DNA of 64,000 bases from Rusavskia elegans (taxonomy: Eukaryota > Ascomycota > Lecanoromycetes > Teloschistales > Teloschistaceae), in the NCBI GenBank assembly GCA_011316305.1, contig SAUG01000033.1:186001-250000 (forward strand), written 5' to 3'. Every line of letters begins with the position of its first letter. The first letter of the stretch is position 1. The notes beneath the pieces are model-generated. The model did not search any database. It was given only the letters and a program-made list of their open reading frames with translations, and had not been told where the DNA came from. This document shows, piece after piece, positions 32,371-44,940 of this stretch. The translations under genes were made by a program, and so were the position numbers.

Positions 32371-35300
32371 TCAGATATTCATGCTCTCTAATAACGCAAT
32401 CAAAGATTCGTTGCCCCTTTCCTTGGCGTACTGCATTGGAGTCCATCCTCGATCGTCTACCGTCATAGCATTCCTAGTGAGCCCAATCTCGATGAAGCGA
32501 GCCATAGTATCCTCACAGCCCAAGTCAGCAGCCCAATGCACGATCGTTCGATTTTGTGCATCTTTCTCTTCCAGATCTTTCCTTTGACCCTGCCACAGCG
32601 GCAACAGCAATTCCACCGATCTTGGATGGCCGTTGTCCCTAGCGCATCGTAAAGCTGTTCGACCAGGACGGTCCACGAGGCTGGGATCAGAACCGTGAGC
32701 AAGTAAAATGCTGACGAGCTCTTCGTGATCATTATTCGCCGCATAGTGCAGGGGAGTCTCTCCATATTTATCCATACTCAAAACGTCGCTACCTTTTTCG
32801 AGCAGTACTTCGAGGATATCCTTGTGTCCCTTTTCGGCAGCCCAATGAAGCGCAGTCTTTCTGTGGTGTGCGTCTTTTTCGTTTACACCTACCGCTTTGC
32901 CAAGCGCGAGTAGCACTGCCTCCAGGTCTCCATGCTGAGCTCCCCAGAATAAACGCTCAGCGGCCTTCGCAAGTTCTTCGTTACGGGTGTTGTCTTGTCT
33001 TGCAAAAGGAATGGTTGTATCTAATACCTCCAGCGTAGATCCAGCATCAGGTCCGGCGTCAGCGCCCGCCTCTATTAGCAAGTGTTCAATTTGACTTTGA
33101 TTGAGCTGTCGGGCACAATCAAGAGGTGTTCGGTCATCTTTCGCTTTGTGATTGAGAGATTTCATCATAGGCAGCAGAAGCCTTATCAGCCCATCAAACT
33201 TACCCATGACAGCGTAGTGAAGGGGGGTTAGGGCGACTTCATCTTGACTATCCGCATCGCTTCCATGCTGAAGAAGTAATGCGGCAATGTGCTGCTGGCC
33301 CATTTCCGCAGCACAATGCAGAGCAGTTCGCATGTTGTAATATTTGCTGCGTAAGTTGGCGTCTGCACCCTTCTCTAGGAGGGTTTCTGCTGCTTCCGGC
33401 AATTCGAAGTATGCTGCTTCGATCAGTATATCGCCCCACCTCCCCTCCTTGAGATCGAGTTGATTGACAAATCCCAACAATGTCGGAAAGATCGGCGTAC
33501 GAATAGCCAAGCTAAAAGCAGTGAGTCCATCATTGACAGGCGATCTCACATCCACTCCATGGTCGAGTAGTCTCTGGAGAACAGTAGACTGTCCGAAAAT
33601 GATTGCTTTGTGCACAGGTCTCAACCCACGGGCGTCTTTGGAGTCCATTTTAGCACCGCTGTCTAACAACATATGCGCAGTTAGTTCTCGTCTTGACTCG
33701 AGCGCATGATGTAGAGGGGGTCCATCACGATGGGATGGGAGATCGATCTGGACATCTGGTCTCTTAATCAATCGACGGGCAATTGTACCATGTTCTGTAC
33801 TAGCAGCGTAGTACAATGGCGTTCTTCCCTGGCTATCCTGCACATTAACATCGGTGTATGACCGCTCGAGTAGTCGTGACATGGTCATGTCGAGGTCGAA
33901 TTTCGCGGCGAGGTGTAGATCTTGCAGCGATAGCGAAGCTTCGGCGACCGAACGTGCAACGGACATATGCTGAACACAATGCTCGAGATTTGCCCGGTCA
34001 GCCAGAAAATGGATGATCATGTTCACTAAGTCGTTCGTTTCAGGACTGTCTCTTGCGTGATAGCCCCAATGGTCGGCGATATAGGTGTAAAGTGGGAGCA
34101 TGTCCTCTTTCGTCGTGCGATCGAAAAGTAGAAAGGTAAGGCAAGCCAATGTTAAGTTGAGCGGAGACAGCGGAAAAATGGCTTTGCGCTCCCGGTCGAA
34201 GTACTCCTGGGCAGTGTAGTGTACAAAACGGATGATATTGGTCTCCTTATCGATGACTGCCAGGCCTGCACACACAGAGAGAAGTGATTCCTCATGGATA
34301 GTAGCGTCATCATCAAAGCTAGAGTCACCGGGAGTGATAGCTAGCGCTTGCTGCAACATCGTGATGGTAAGTGGCCGATGGGTGAAAGTGAGCCAAGAGA
34401 GTACGCCTTGTGCTAGATCTCCGTCCTCCTCACTCTGGCTGCTAATTCGTTTCATGATCTGTTCGTAAGTAGCGTTCAGCTCACGTGGGAGCTCTGCTAG
34501 ACCTTTCTCGACATCTTTCCTGCTGTGTTTTCTGACGATAGAGCTTACATGAAGTTGTGCGAGGAGAAACCTAGAACCATCTTATCAATTTGTGTGCAAT
34601 TGGGCCAGCAGATGGATCAAATTTTTCCTTGAGAGCCACCGCAAAGCAGGAAACAATATTGATAGGACCATGTAGATATATGACAGAGGATGTCTTACAT
34701 TCCATGTGTTCTCTCCACGATCATGCTTGCGATTTTTGTCTGTAATGTGTCATCGAGTCGGATGCGGCGCGCCCAATTCTTTTCTGCTTTCAGACGAGCT
34801 ATGACGTGAAGATTGACATCTTGATCGTGAGCCCGAATGTCCAGTCGTAATGCGTCTTTTAATTGATATTGGATGTCTGGAATGTAACGTGAAGTCACCA
34901 TGATACTTGTACATGAGGGCAACATGAGTATTCCTTCGACCAGTTCATCCCTAACTCCATTCTCTTGCGTGCACTCATCCAAAGCGTCGATGATGATGTA
35001 GACTCGAGTGAATGTTGCCATCTCGGCTTGTAATAACTCAAGATACTCGGGCAAGGTGGGATCAGTCTGCTTCTTGCTGTGGGATTCGTAAGCTTTCTTT
35101 ACCCTGCTAGAGATACCAGAACGTTGTTGAAGAAGCTGCTCCAAGATACTGGCGATATACTTTGGCGTCGACTGCTGATTGAATTCGTTGTAATCACAGT
35201 AGATGCCAGCTACGGCGATATCGGATTCCTTGAATGTATTATTCAGATGATCGATGACCATTGAAGAAGCGACGGTCTTCCCAGCTCCTGGCACACCAGG

Positions 35301-35921
35301 GCACCAAAGAATGCGCGATACTCCGGTCTTCCAAGCCAAGAACTTATCATCGTCAAGTAGCCACGTGATAGTCCCCTCCTGGTATTTAGCGAAGATACCA
35401 TGATGCTTGGACCAGAACTTCACTGGTGATATCCATGAGAGTATGTTGCGCGTTTCCTGATTGATTTGACGATTTTTGACGTCTTCAAGCTCCAATCTCA
35501 CTGCTTTCGAAAGCTCTACATGATCTGCTTGCAAAGCCAGTCCAAAGAGACTTTTCTGGCGCTCTAGACTCTCCAAGATCTCCACGATCTCCCCCTTTTG
35601 GAATGGCCAGCTGAAAGTTTTGCCTAGCCTTTTAATTCCTTGTGCAGGTTCAAGAGCACTTATCAGTCTTCTCAAAGTGGCCTCGTAGCGCTCGAGCGGC
35701 TCCTCAAGTATTTTTAGTGTTGAAAAGATGGGATCGCCCGGCACCGAGTCCTGGGAAAGATCGCGAAGCGTCTCGAGGACGCCTTTGGCCCCGCTGACCT
35801 CCAGGAGAAACCGACTCTTAGATTCACTAGCATCTCGTACATTTCCCAAGTAACGTACAATAGTGCTACTAAGCTGAAGGACAGCAATAATACTTGCTAC
35901 TGTGCTCAGAGGGTCCGCCAT
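32371..35921 (-). CDS. NACHT-ankyrin STAND (NLR-like) protein
   Basis: Two exons, 35921-34699 and 34570-32371, join in phase 2 (128-nt intron, GTAAGA-CTAG) to 1,140 residues. Residues 1-140 match the fungal N-terminal STAND domain (MADPLSTVASIIAVLQLSST, then a helical bundle). The NACHT NTPase has Walker A GVPGAGKT (about 209-216) and Walker B VYIIIDALDE (about 307-316). A winged-helix/helical part follows (LPRELNATYEQIMKRI, VLSWLTFTHRPLTITMLQQA, IIRFVHYTAQEYF). The C-terminal half carries about a dozen ankyrin repeats, among them QGRTPLYYAASTEHG, RKTALHWAAEKGHKD, YGETPLHYAANNDHE and RGWTPMQYAKERGNE. Such proteins act in heterokaryon incompatibility and innate-type recognition in the cytosol. 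Key residues are all present, so it looks intact. Confidence 0.92.
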
Positions 35922-36059
35922 TTAATGGAGGCAAGCCTCGGAAAGATTGCACGCAAATGTTCAGATTTGGCCTCAAGATCATGGAGGCTGAAGCAATCAC
36001 CCTCGTCTACCTTCCCCGCTTCAGTTTGGGCAAGAGCAACCGCGATAGCCCACGGCAGC
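35922..36059. promoter_or_regulatory. Upstream region of the NACHT-ankyrin gene
   Basis: 138 bases between the start codon and the edge of a repeat-rich, element-like region. No recognised site; the element-like sequence therefore sits close to the probable promoter. Confidence 0.35.
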
Positions 36060-36407
36060 CCAGCGTGGGCAACGCCCGCACCGCACAGAGGCTAGTGCTG
36101 GTGCGGTGCGGCTCATCCAATCAGACGTGCGGAGCGGTGCTAGGGTTCTGCGAAATAACATGCCTTGGCGCCAAGCCCCTATAGATCTAGTAGAAGCCCC
36201 TCGAACCCCTAAAATCTTTATTAGTAGGGCTTGACGTCACTAGACTACTAGTAGTAGAGAAGCCCCTGCCAAGGCTCTATTATAAGCTAGATATGCTGAT
36301 AGCATGCTAGCCCGCACGAGGCTCGGTACGGAGCGGTGCTAGCTATCTGATTAGTCGGTGCGGTGCGGTGTGGGCTAGTACGGTATATGCGTCTCACCCC
36401 ACGCTAG
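36060..36407. mobile_element. Putative non-autonomous terminal-inverted-repeat element (MITE-like)
   Basis: The left edge reads CAGCGTGGGCAACGCC; the right edge, read from the other strand, CTAGCGTGGGGTGAGACGC, so about 9-10 bases of imperfect inverted termini. Inside, GGTGCGGTGCGG strings lie near both ends (36098-36110, 36360-36373) together with GAGCGGTGCTAG at 36132-36143 and 36332-36343. The middle is AT-rich with repeated TAGTAG/CTAGTA. No coding capacity. GC-rich subterminal repeats around short termini recall hAT-type elements, but I find no convincing 8-bp target duplication. Limits are approximate. Confidence 0.4.
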
Positions 36408-37092
36408 TCTGAAGAGAAGTAGCCGTAGATATACATCGCTGTTGCTACTGCTACATCCAATCGCAAATGCTCTCTCGAATAAAACTTTCCAACGGAGCAG
36501 CAGTAGCTATATCTTGAACTTTACTCCAATTATCATGTCGCCACACGGTGAGATGAAAGCTTTTCAAATCCCGTAGCTTGAGCACCGGCCCGAGATCGCT
36601 CTTCCGCCGTTGTATCTTCGGAGCGCAACAATTTAGTACCGCAATAATTCAATACCTTTACAGGCATGCATAGCCACTACTACCACCTCTTTTAAAAATT
36701 CTAAAAAGTGCAGAATATAGGGCTTGCTAAGCTTACTTTTTAGCAGTAAAGAAATAATTCTGCGACCGTACAAAACCGAGAAATATCTAAAAACGTCTAC
36801 TACTACTGGTCTTGGCGCGCCAGCCTTATAGCGGAGCCGCCAAGATTATTCGAAGGCTTAGGCCAGTACCTGACTTAACCAGCAGGTAAGCAAGTCATAT
36901 AAGCCCTCAGAACCACACCAAAACGGGGGCCTCACACTTGACTTGATCTTAGTGGGTATTTGGGGTCTGCTGGAGGTTTACATGTCATAACCCGGTGACC
37001 CTTGCTAACGTACCCTAACGCCATCGAACAGAATCATTTCATCAATTTCGTGATCTATCCCAACTCCCCAGCTTAGAAAAAAGTAACATAAT
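36408..37092. other. AT-rich gene-free region
   Basis: About 700 bases with dense stops in all frames. Contains copy B of the dispersed repeat (36906-36978). The right part is the 3' flank of the membrane-protein gene. Confidence 0.5.
36906..36978 (-). repeat. Dispersed repeat, copy B
   Basis: Reverse complement aligns with 5236-5310: AACCTCCAG, then CAAATACCCACTAAGATCAAG, then GTTTTGG-GTGGTT. About eight differences over 73 bases. No open frame. Confidence 0.75.
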
Positions 37093-39102
37093 TCAAAAAG
37101 AAACATAACTCCAGCCACCCTGTCGAGATCTCACGATGCCAATCTTCGTATCATCAGACCTTCCTTCACCCTCCTCAAACCCATCCTCTTTGGGTCCAGG
37201 TGCCTCGTTTCTGTCAGCACCATCGAACCTACTGGCAACGAGGCCGAAGACATTCAAGCGAGCTTGAATCTCGTTCGTTGGCCCAGATTCGTCGAGAAGT
37301 ATAATTATTGTGATGGTAATACTCAGTGCGACAAAGAGTAAACAAAGTGCGACCAAAGTGAAAAGCGGAGCCTTCGGAACCCGGGTCACGAGTATGTTTC
37401 GACGAATTTGCTCTTGCTGGGTTGGTACTGGGTCCCAAGAAGCTGCCGACCAAGCCAACAAGGTCTTCTCGAGGTTTCGTGAATAGCTCGATGCAATTTG
37501 ACTAGAGGTATTGCTCATGAAGGTGGAAAGCTGGACGTTGTATGCGAACTGCTGATATGCGGAGGGGTCGTTCATAGTGATGACTTGGCGAACGACTGCG
37601 GCGACTTCATCGCTCGCCGATGTGATGGTACCGGATGTGATGGTGTTGTTGATCCAGATGTATGTGAATTCGTGGATCGTGATTTCACAGCCCAGGATAA
37701 ACCATTTGCCGACACCGGGAGATACCTCTGGTTCACTTTGCAAGCCTATGTTGCCATCAGAGATGATGAAGTAACCCAGAATGCCGGCAAAGAAAGGATT
37801 CGCGTATCGTTGAGCTGAAGTGTTCAGTGCGTGGTCAAGGCTTGTGTTGTTGAATGGGATGTTCAACGAGCTGTCCGAAAAGAACCCGACACAGCCAGCT
37901 TGGTTGTTGATACACGACGTCGAATAATATTCTTGGTTACCCTTTAAAATAAAGTCGACGCTGCCCTTGAAGTTCTCTGAGCAGTTGAAAGCTACTCCTC
38001 CTGTCCAATCGTCTTTTGGTTGATCAAAGTATGTAAACTCCATGTTGCAATTCCGACTGATGGGGTGGCATGAACTACTGGCTGCAAAGGTCGTAGCTTT
38101 GAAGTCGACGTCTGGCCGAGGGTTAGCCGGCGCAAGAAAAGAAAAGTTGGTCCCATTGTGGGTGCTTGTCAAGATCTGGCGGTGGCTCGAGACGTTCATA
38201 ATAATCTGGTATGGGTCACCAAGGTAAGCTGATCCAACGCAGGGTGGCGAAGCCATGAGCGTAGAACGATTGAATGAAGCGACACACGCGTCTGGAATAC
38301 TGTCGCCGTAAGCTTGAGCGGTGGAATTGGAAAACGACATTTGAGACACAATGACAGCTGACATTGTGACCTGGAACCAAGTGTCGACTGCCCATATCAC
38401 AGTGCTACTATCATTAGCCATGTACTGATACCGCGTGATACCCGGGCTTTACCTCAGAGTCGAGACAACCAACAAGGAGGTCATCGTGTAAGATAGTAGG
38501 CCGTTAATCCTGTGCCTTCGCTTACCCACGAGGTACCACATGGTATCCCACAGAGACGTGAGCTTAGCCTCAAAGCCCTCAAAAAGAAGGCCAAGCTGGT
38601 AGGTTGTCGGAAGGTTCTCGATTTGCCGGTTCACGGAGTACCGGCTCAAGCGTCTTGCAACACGGTAGGACACCAGTGTCATGATGAAGCCTGGTGAGAG
38701 CCCTGCTATGGTACTTGCCCACGAGGCAAGTGTAGTCAACTGTGTGGCGCTGAAGTCAACAAAGTAGGCTTCCGCATCATCAATATCGCCTGGAAGCCTT
38801 AGCTCGGGTAAGGATGATGTTCCCCGTTCAAGTCGTCGACTAAAAATAAGGTAGACCAAAACCCCAATAATTACAATAAAGGGCAGAGTAGTCATGGCCA
38901 CGGCTGGGACGAAGTTGTGCCAAAGGTTATCACGACGCTGGCTTCTAGACCTGCTAGCGACAATGCTAGTAATATGTGAAGGGCGTCTCTGGTGATGTTC
39001 GGAGTCGTGATCAAATAGATTTGTTTCGCTTCCGCTGCTGCGGATTAGTGCTGTTAGATGTTCTTTCTCGCCAACGACAGTCGGAGGTGCTAGAAGAGTC
39101 AT
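37093..39102 (-). CDS. Four-TM fungal membrane glycoprotein of unknown function
   Basis: Two exons, 39102-38453 and 38407-37093, joined across a 45-nt intron (GTAAAG-ATAG), give 654 residues. Predicted helices: TM1 about 65-87 (AMTTLPFIVIIGVLVYLIF), TM2 about 121-145 (LASWASTIAGLSPGFIMTLV), TM3 about 201-220 (GLLSYTMTSLLVVSTL), and TM4 near residue 570 (LFTLVALCLLFVALSITITI). Between TM3 and TM4 lies a 340-residue Cys- and N-glycosylation-rich domain (e.g. CVGSAYLGDPYQI, NCSENFKGSVDF), so it is likely extracellular. Ends are cytoplasmic, the C-terminus acidic. This layout is common in Pezizomycotina proteins annotated only as hypothetical. Intron phase closes correctly; start by first ATG. 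Confidence 0.8.
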
Positions 39103-40106
39103 CTGAATGTCTGCGGTCTGCGCTGAAGGACAGGTCTGTTAGTCGACTGGTGAAGCTGGGTCTGACGGTGCCTCAACGGAGGTTGACATAGTATTAGTTG
39201 AATTCGATACATCGTGGGGCGAATCTCAGTTTTATGTACTTAAGTTTCAGGAGCTTTCAGTCTTGGAGTAGGCTGACCGCAGCACTGGGAGTCCACGCGG
39301 CTGAAACGCTTCTTGTTTCGGAGATTTCCGAATATCAAACATGAGAGGGCGTCAAAGGGCAGTTTCGGATTGGCCAAGAGTGAAGAGAGGCGTGGGTAGG
39401 CAGTGCTCTCAAGATGACACAAATCCAGCGCAAAGCGATAATCCGAGGTGAATATCATGGTTGAGGTATACAGAATTCAATGCACCTTTGTAGATGGCTT
39501 GAGTGGATCAAATGCTATATTGTTTGGAGTAAGAATGACAATGCAGCAAAGCCTTCCACGGGACGGAGAGATGGCAGAGGGGAACCTACGGTGTGGGTGG
39601 TGTCGCACACTCTAGGCATCTCGCCGGCATCCATCCCAAGTAGCGAGCCAAGTCGCGATTACATTCAAAAAGAGCTGGAATTGAATTCCATAAGGACAAA
39701 AATGCCCTGCGGAAGAGATAGCTGCGGATCAGGCAGAGTCGCGAACTCGTGAACTGCCTACTTCAGTGACTTGACACAAGCCCAGTAGATTGGCGAGATA
39801 CTCAACAGCTGGAAGTAGAGATCATCAACAGCATACCAAGCGAGTTGAGAAGGTGTGGGAAACCTCTACAGCTGCAGCTGAGTACGATGTCTCTCAAATA
39901 GGCAGCGACTGCACGTCGGAAGGATTGAAGGAGGCTGTTTGAGATTTTTGACGGCGTGGGGCACCAGAGGTAGGCTACTATATCCACACCACTTGGTCCA
40001 CATTGGTCAATCTATCTCGACCCAAGCCTCGGCTTTAGACAGAGGTTTCTCCTGTAGCCTCCACCACAGCCTAGTCCCTCATTATATGAGTGTGCCCTAG
40101 TCTACA
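39103..40106. other. Divergent intergenic region
   Basis: About 1 kb between the start of the membrane protein and ORC5. Frames are short and unsupported. GAATTC/AATTGAATTC strings near 39670 are not periodic. Likely contains both promoters. Confidence 0.5.
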
Positions 40107-41704
40107 ATGGCAACACAACTACCCGACGAATTGTTGTCCTCCCTGAACGAGAGTATCAAATGTAGAGAGCTCCAACATCAGCAAACAGCCTGCCTCTTGA
40201 CCGTGAGTCCGCATCTCCCTTGCACATCTAATACTCACGAACCCAACAGTCTGACCTCTTCAGTCCACCGAACTTAGTTCTCCACGGTACAGAAGCAACA
40301 GGCAAAAGCCTTACCATCAATGCATTGCTCTCAGCAATAGAGATCCCTAGCGCCATCATTCGATCGAAAGAATGCATCACAACTCGGCACCTCCTCGAAC
40401 GAACCATCACAGGGGTCCAAGAAGCATTGGGAGACATCGCTCCCTCGGTTGATGGGCGATGCGAAAGCATCAGCGCTTTCGTCGTGCAATTGCAACGGCT
40501 ATTGGAAGATCAGAAGAAATTCATCCTCGTCTTCGATAACATCGACCGCCAGCGCGAAGCTGCACCCACCCTCCTACCAGCTCTTGCACGCTTAGGCGAA
40601 TTGGTATATTACTACCAACTCTCTCCTCCACAGTCTGCAAGCTGATGATGAACCCAGATCCCAAACCTCTCCACGGTCTTCATAATAACCTTCCCCCGCC
40701 CCCATTTCTTCCACAAACCCGGTATCCCACACATCCATTTCCCAACCTACACCCGCGCCGAACTCCTCACCCTCATCTCCTTATCCCCGCTCCCTCTCCA
40801 ACCACCTCCCTCGACATCGCCCCCTCCCAACCTCCCAACCTTCACCCAAGCAGACCTCGACTACCTATGGCCACGCTTCACAACTGCCGTCCACGACTCC
40901 CTCTCCCAACCAGCCTCCAACACCCTCCCCTCCCTCCGCACCCTCTGCACCCGCCTCTGGCCCCCCTTCATCGCCCCAATCCTCGCAAACCACTACTCCC
41001 CACGCGAATTCTCAAAACTAATGGTCCGCAACCGTCATCTCTTCCAATCAGAAGACGCCCTCAAAATCTCCATCGTCCCCCCACAACCACAACCACACTT
41101 AAATCCCGCCTCATCCTCACAACACCAACCCCACCACAAGAATGCACCAACGAAAACATCCCCCCTCCCCCCGCTCCCAACCCACCTCCTCCTAACCGCC
41201 TACCTCGCCTCGCACACCCTCCCCAAACACGACACCCTCCTCTTCTCCAAATACGCCACCAAACGCAAACGTCGCGCCGGCGGCGGCGGCGGAGCACCCG
41301 TCCCTCGAACGCCCAACAAAAAAACCCACGTCGCAAACACCAACCGCAAGATCTCGCGTATCCAAATGCTCGGGGCGCAAGCATTCCCCTTGGAACGAAT
41401 GCTGGCGATATATTCGGCTTTATTCCGCGACTACGATGATGATGATGATGAGGGCGAGGAGGATTGGAGAGGGAATAAGAGGAAGAGGAAGAAAGGGAAT
41501 CAGGGCGGAGAAGCGGAGATATTGATGCAGTTTACCACGTTGGTGGGGATGGGGTTGATTGTGCGTGCTGGTGCTGCAGCGGGAGGAGGAGGCGATGTGT
41601 TGGAGAATGGAGGGGGGAAATGGAGGGTTAATGTGGGGAGGGAGTATATTCGGCTGGTGGCTCGAAATGTAAGGTTCGATATAGATACCTACCTTCTCGA
41701 ATGA
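40107..41704 (+). CDS. ORC5: Origin recognition complex subunit 5
   Basis: Three exons, 40107-40202, 40250-40603 and 40658-41704, give 498 residues. The AAA+ part shows Walker A GTEATGKS (residues 45-52) and Walker B FILVFDNID. The C-terminal ORC5 region has THLLLTAYLASHTLPKHDTL, a basic insert KRKRRAGGGGG, then RIQMLGAQAFPLERMLAIYS, which is characteristic of Orc5. An Asp/Glu/Lys-rich insert (DYDDDDDEGEEDWRGNKRKR) and a Gly-rich insert lie near the end. The nuclear ORC marks replication origins and loads MCM2-7. Exon 3 has extreme C-rich then G-rich codon use, producing long false frames on the other strand. Convergent with CNS1; 137 bases separate the stops. Confidence 0.9.
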
Positions 41705-41841
41705 ATATCATTTCGTTCAAGTCATCACATACCTTGCATTATCACTGGAAGTCGAGAGTCATTCATGTTGCGTCCATGACTTGAGTTGAAGGGAATTCAT
41801 ATCATCGGCAGATAAATGCACCTAACAACGATCATGCCCCC

Positions 41842-43381
41842 TTATAACCCCTTCCTCCTTTTCATCCCCTCAACCCACCCCTCCACCTTCCCCCTAGGCA
41901 CAACAAAACACCTCACACCCCCATCCACAACCTCCACCTTGCCCCCGGCAAGCACATCCAACAACCGCATCTTCCTCCCCACCTTCACCATCCCTCCCTC
42001 CTTCGTCTCCATAAATGTCTCCACCCCATCCAAAACATACTCCCCCTCCGCATCCCACCCCACCCCCTCCCCCAAAACCGTAACAAGGATCTCAGCAAAT
42101 AAAGCCGTCTCACCTACACCCTTCAAAAAATCACTCTCCCCCACAAGCGGATAAAGCACCAACACAGGCCAAAAAACCTCACTCGTCGGACTCAGCGGAT
42201 CGGGCCTCAAACAAACACTCGCGTCTTCCAAATCCGGTTGCTTGCCTGTCCACTTCACTTTGATCCCTCTCGCCGAGATCGCCGCACTCAACGTTAATTG
42301 CTCTTTCCTGCACCTTTCCTCCGCTGTCACTTTCTTTGCTTCTTTTTCCTCGGCTTCTTGTTTCGCGGCTAGGATACGGGAATGGAGGGACTGGAAGGCG
42401 AGATGTTCGGGTGAGGGTTTCATGGCTATGTTTGTGGAGATGAGGGTAGGGGATGTGAGGGCTAGGCCGCGGGCGCAGGTATCGAGTGCAAGGGTGTGTT
42501 TGGAGAGGGCGAGGAGGGCGAGGGTGGAGCGGTAGTGGGCTTTTGTGTTGGTTGGGGAGAGGCGGAGGGTGTGCGATGTGTCGGTGAGGGCGGAGCGGTA
42601 GTTTTCTGGAATTTTCGCATGAGTATAGCACGTTGGGATGTTTGGTGTGGAGGTGGGATAGGAATGGGGAAGGGAAGGATGTACTTAGTTCCAAATTACA
42701 CAGCGCCCGATTGACATAGCACATCTCCTCAATTTTCCTCTCCCTCTCCTTCTCATCCTCCTCCTGCTCTGATCCACGATCACCACCCCCATCGTTATTC
42801 GACTGCGCGCCCTGCTGTCCCGATTGTCTTTTGAGAGCTAGGATCCCCTTGGTATAAAATTCCTTCGCATCCCGCCACCTCTTCTCCCCCACCATCTCAT
42901 TCCCCCTCTCCTTAAACCCCAACGCGACCTCCGCCCTCGTACCTTCATACTGCAGCGCGCGGAGTGCTTCCAATTCGATGTTTTCTTCGGAGGCTATGGT
43001 GCTGGGCTCGTCAGCTAATCAACTCCCGAAAATATCAAAACCGAAGGGCCGGCATAGACATCCATGAGGGCAATGAAGGCAAGTTGAAAGGTGATCCGGT
43101 GAAGGGAGCGTTGAGAATGAAAGGCAGTTTGTACCTTCACCATCCACACCAGCAGCTTCGTCGAGATTGGTCATGAAGAGAGGTGTCCGTTTCATCATCT
43201 GGACGATTTCGTCGGCGGTGTGCGAGCGGACGGAGTCCATAGCCGGAGGGAGCGAGGGCGTGGTGGAGGAGGAGGCATCTTGGGCTTTTGGTTTGGTGGG
43301 GATGGGGAAGGGCATTTCGGTGGATGGAGGGAGGGGATTGGAAGAGTTGAAGTCCTCGGGGAGCTCTTGTATTCGAGACAT
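41842..43381 (-). CDS. CNS1: Hsp70/Hsp90 co-chaperone Cns1 (TTC4-like)
   Basis: Three exons, 43381-43135, 42993-42685 and 42605-41842, close to 439 residues. The N-terminus has SADEIVQMM-like HTADEIVQMMKRTPLFMTNL, the signature start of Cns1/TTC4. A TPR clamp follows: RAEVALGFKERGNEMVGEKR, DAKEFYTKGILALK, MCYVNRALCNLEL and NYRSALTDTSHTLRLSPTNT. The C-terminal wheel domain includes SEVFWPVLVLYPLVGESDFL and ends in a basic tail. The cytosolic family protein links Hsp70 and Hsp90 and is essential in yeast. A Gln/Gly/Asp/Glu-rich insert interrupts TPR1-2. Splice junction phases (1, 1) fit. Confidence 0.92.
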
Positions 43382-43872
43382 TTTTGGATCACTGGAGAAG
43401 ACCTTACGAGTAGTTGAATGAATTGTAGTAGGAGACCTCGGACGAAGTGAGGTGCCTCGGCTTTAACCGGAGATAAATTTCCGTGCAAACACCCCTGAGA
43501 TCCATAGGTAGGGATCCAAAGCCGCAGCCAGCTATTGTAATCGCTCTATCAAAGGTCGAGGATTGATATCGTTTTTATTGAACGCTAAGATATGCTACCA
43601 ATGCATGTACATACAAGACAGGCCCAAAAGCGACAGTATTCGAAAGCCTCGACCATCTAAGACAAGAAAAGCTCGCAGTGAAGGATATCGTCAGACCGGT
43701 TCCCAACGCACGTTGCAGATGCAAAACGAGAGTATCGTAGTTGTATCATCGCTGTAGAAATCGTATCGCCCCATGCTTTTGCAATCGCCTTCACCCTTGT
43801 ACAGATCGCGCAATGCCCATGCCATTTATATACCCATGTATATGTATCAACAGAAGAGAAAGCTCGGGATGT
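43382..43872. other. Intergenic region, CNS1 promoter / GLT1 3' flank
   Basis: About 490 bases between two minus-strand genes. Small frames only; nothing else seen. Confidence 0.5.
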
Positions 43873-44905
43873 CTAGGCAGCCCCAGCGATGCCGACCGCC
43901 TGTGCCTTCATCTCGTCTGGTTTGCCGATGATTTCGTAAGGCGCACGTTGAACGATGCCACCGGTCTTAGGGAGTTGAGTCCCGACTCCCATGAGGTAGA
44001 CATCCACGTCGCGAGCGGCTTGACGACCTTCATTAATTCCCCTAGACTAAATTAGCACGGCTCGTCAACAAGAAAGCAGAGATGGGACATACCAAACGAT
44101 CAAGCTCTGCCCACGTCTGCAATCTCCAGCAGCAAAAACACCAGGAAGATTAGTATTGTACTTGCCCGGCGGTGTCTTGATGTTCTTGCGTGCGTCCTTC
44201 TCAACATCAGTACCCAGCATACGATCATCAGGACCCAAGAAGCCCATCGACAGCATGACGAGCTGAGCCGGGAAGAATTGCTCGCTGCCTTCGACCTTCT
44301 TCATGTCCCAACCGCCGGATACGCTCTTGGTCCATTCAACGCGGTGAATGTTGATGCCGCTGACATGGCCCTTGTCGTCGCCAACAAATTCCTCACTCAT
44401 GACGCAGTATTCGCGTGGATCTTTGCCATGATGGGTCTTGACTTCGGTGTGGCCATAGTCCACGCGATAGATCCGTGGCCATTGCGGCCATGGGTTATCG
44501 CGTGCTCGTTCGGGTGGAGGCTGAGGAAGTAGCTCAAAGTTGGTGACAGACTTGGCCCCGTGGCGGACTGATGTCCCGATACAATCGTTGCCGGTATCTC
44601 CACCGCCAATGACAATGACATCTTTATCCTTTGCCGAAATGTATTCGCCGTCAGCGAGCTCCGAGTCAAGAAGCGACTTCGTATTCTTGTGGAGGAATTG
44701 CATCGCGAAATGGATGCCTTCGAGCTCACGATTAGGGATTTTGAGGTCTCGTGCAACAGTGGCTCCAGTCGCAATCACTACAGCATCATTCTCTTGACGG
44801 AGAGATTGCAACGTGATGTCGCTATCAGGCCCAACCTCAACACCGGTGATGAATTTGACACCTTCGTCAGCCATGAAATCCACTCGGCGTTGAACAATGG
44901 TTTTG

Positions 44906-44940
<35 letters not shown>

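Noticed and set aside
40645..41439. 264-codon Pro/His-rich frame over ORC5 exon 3
   Set aside because: Out-of-frame reading of C-rich ORC5 codons; the ORC5 frame has the conserved motifs.
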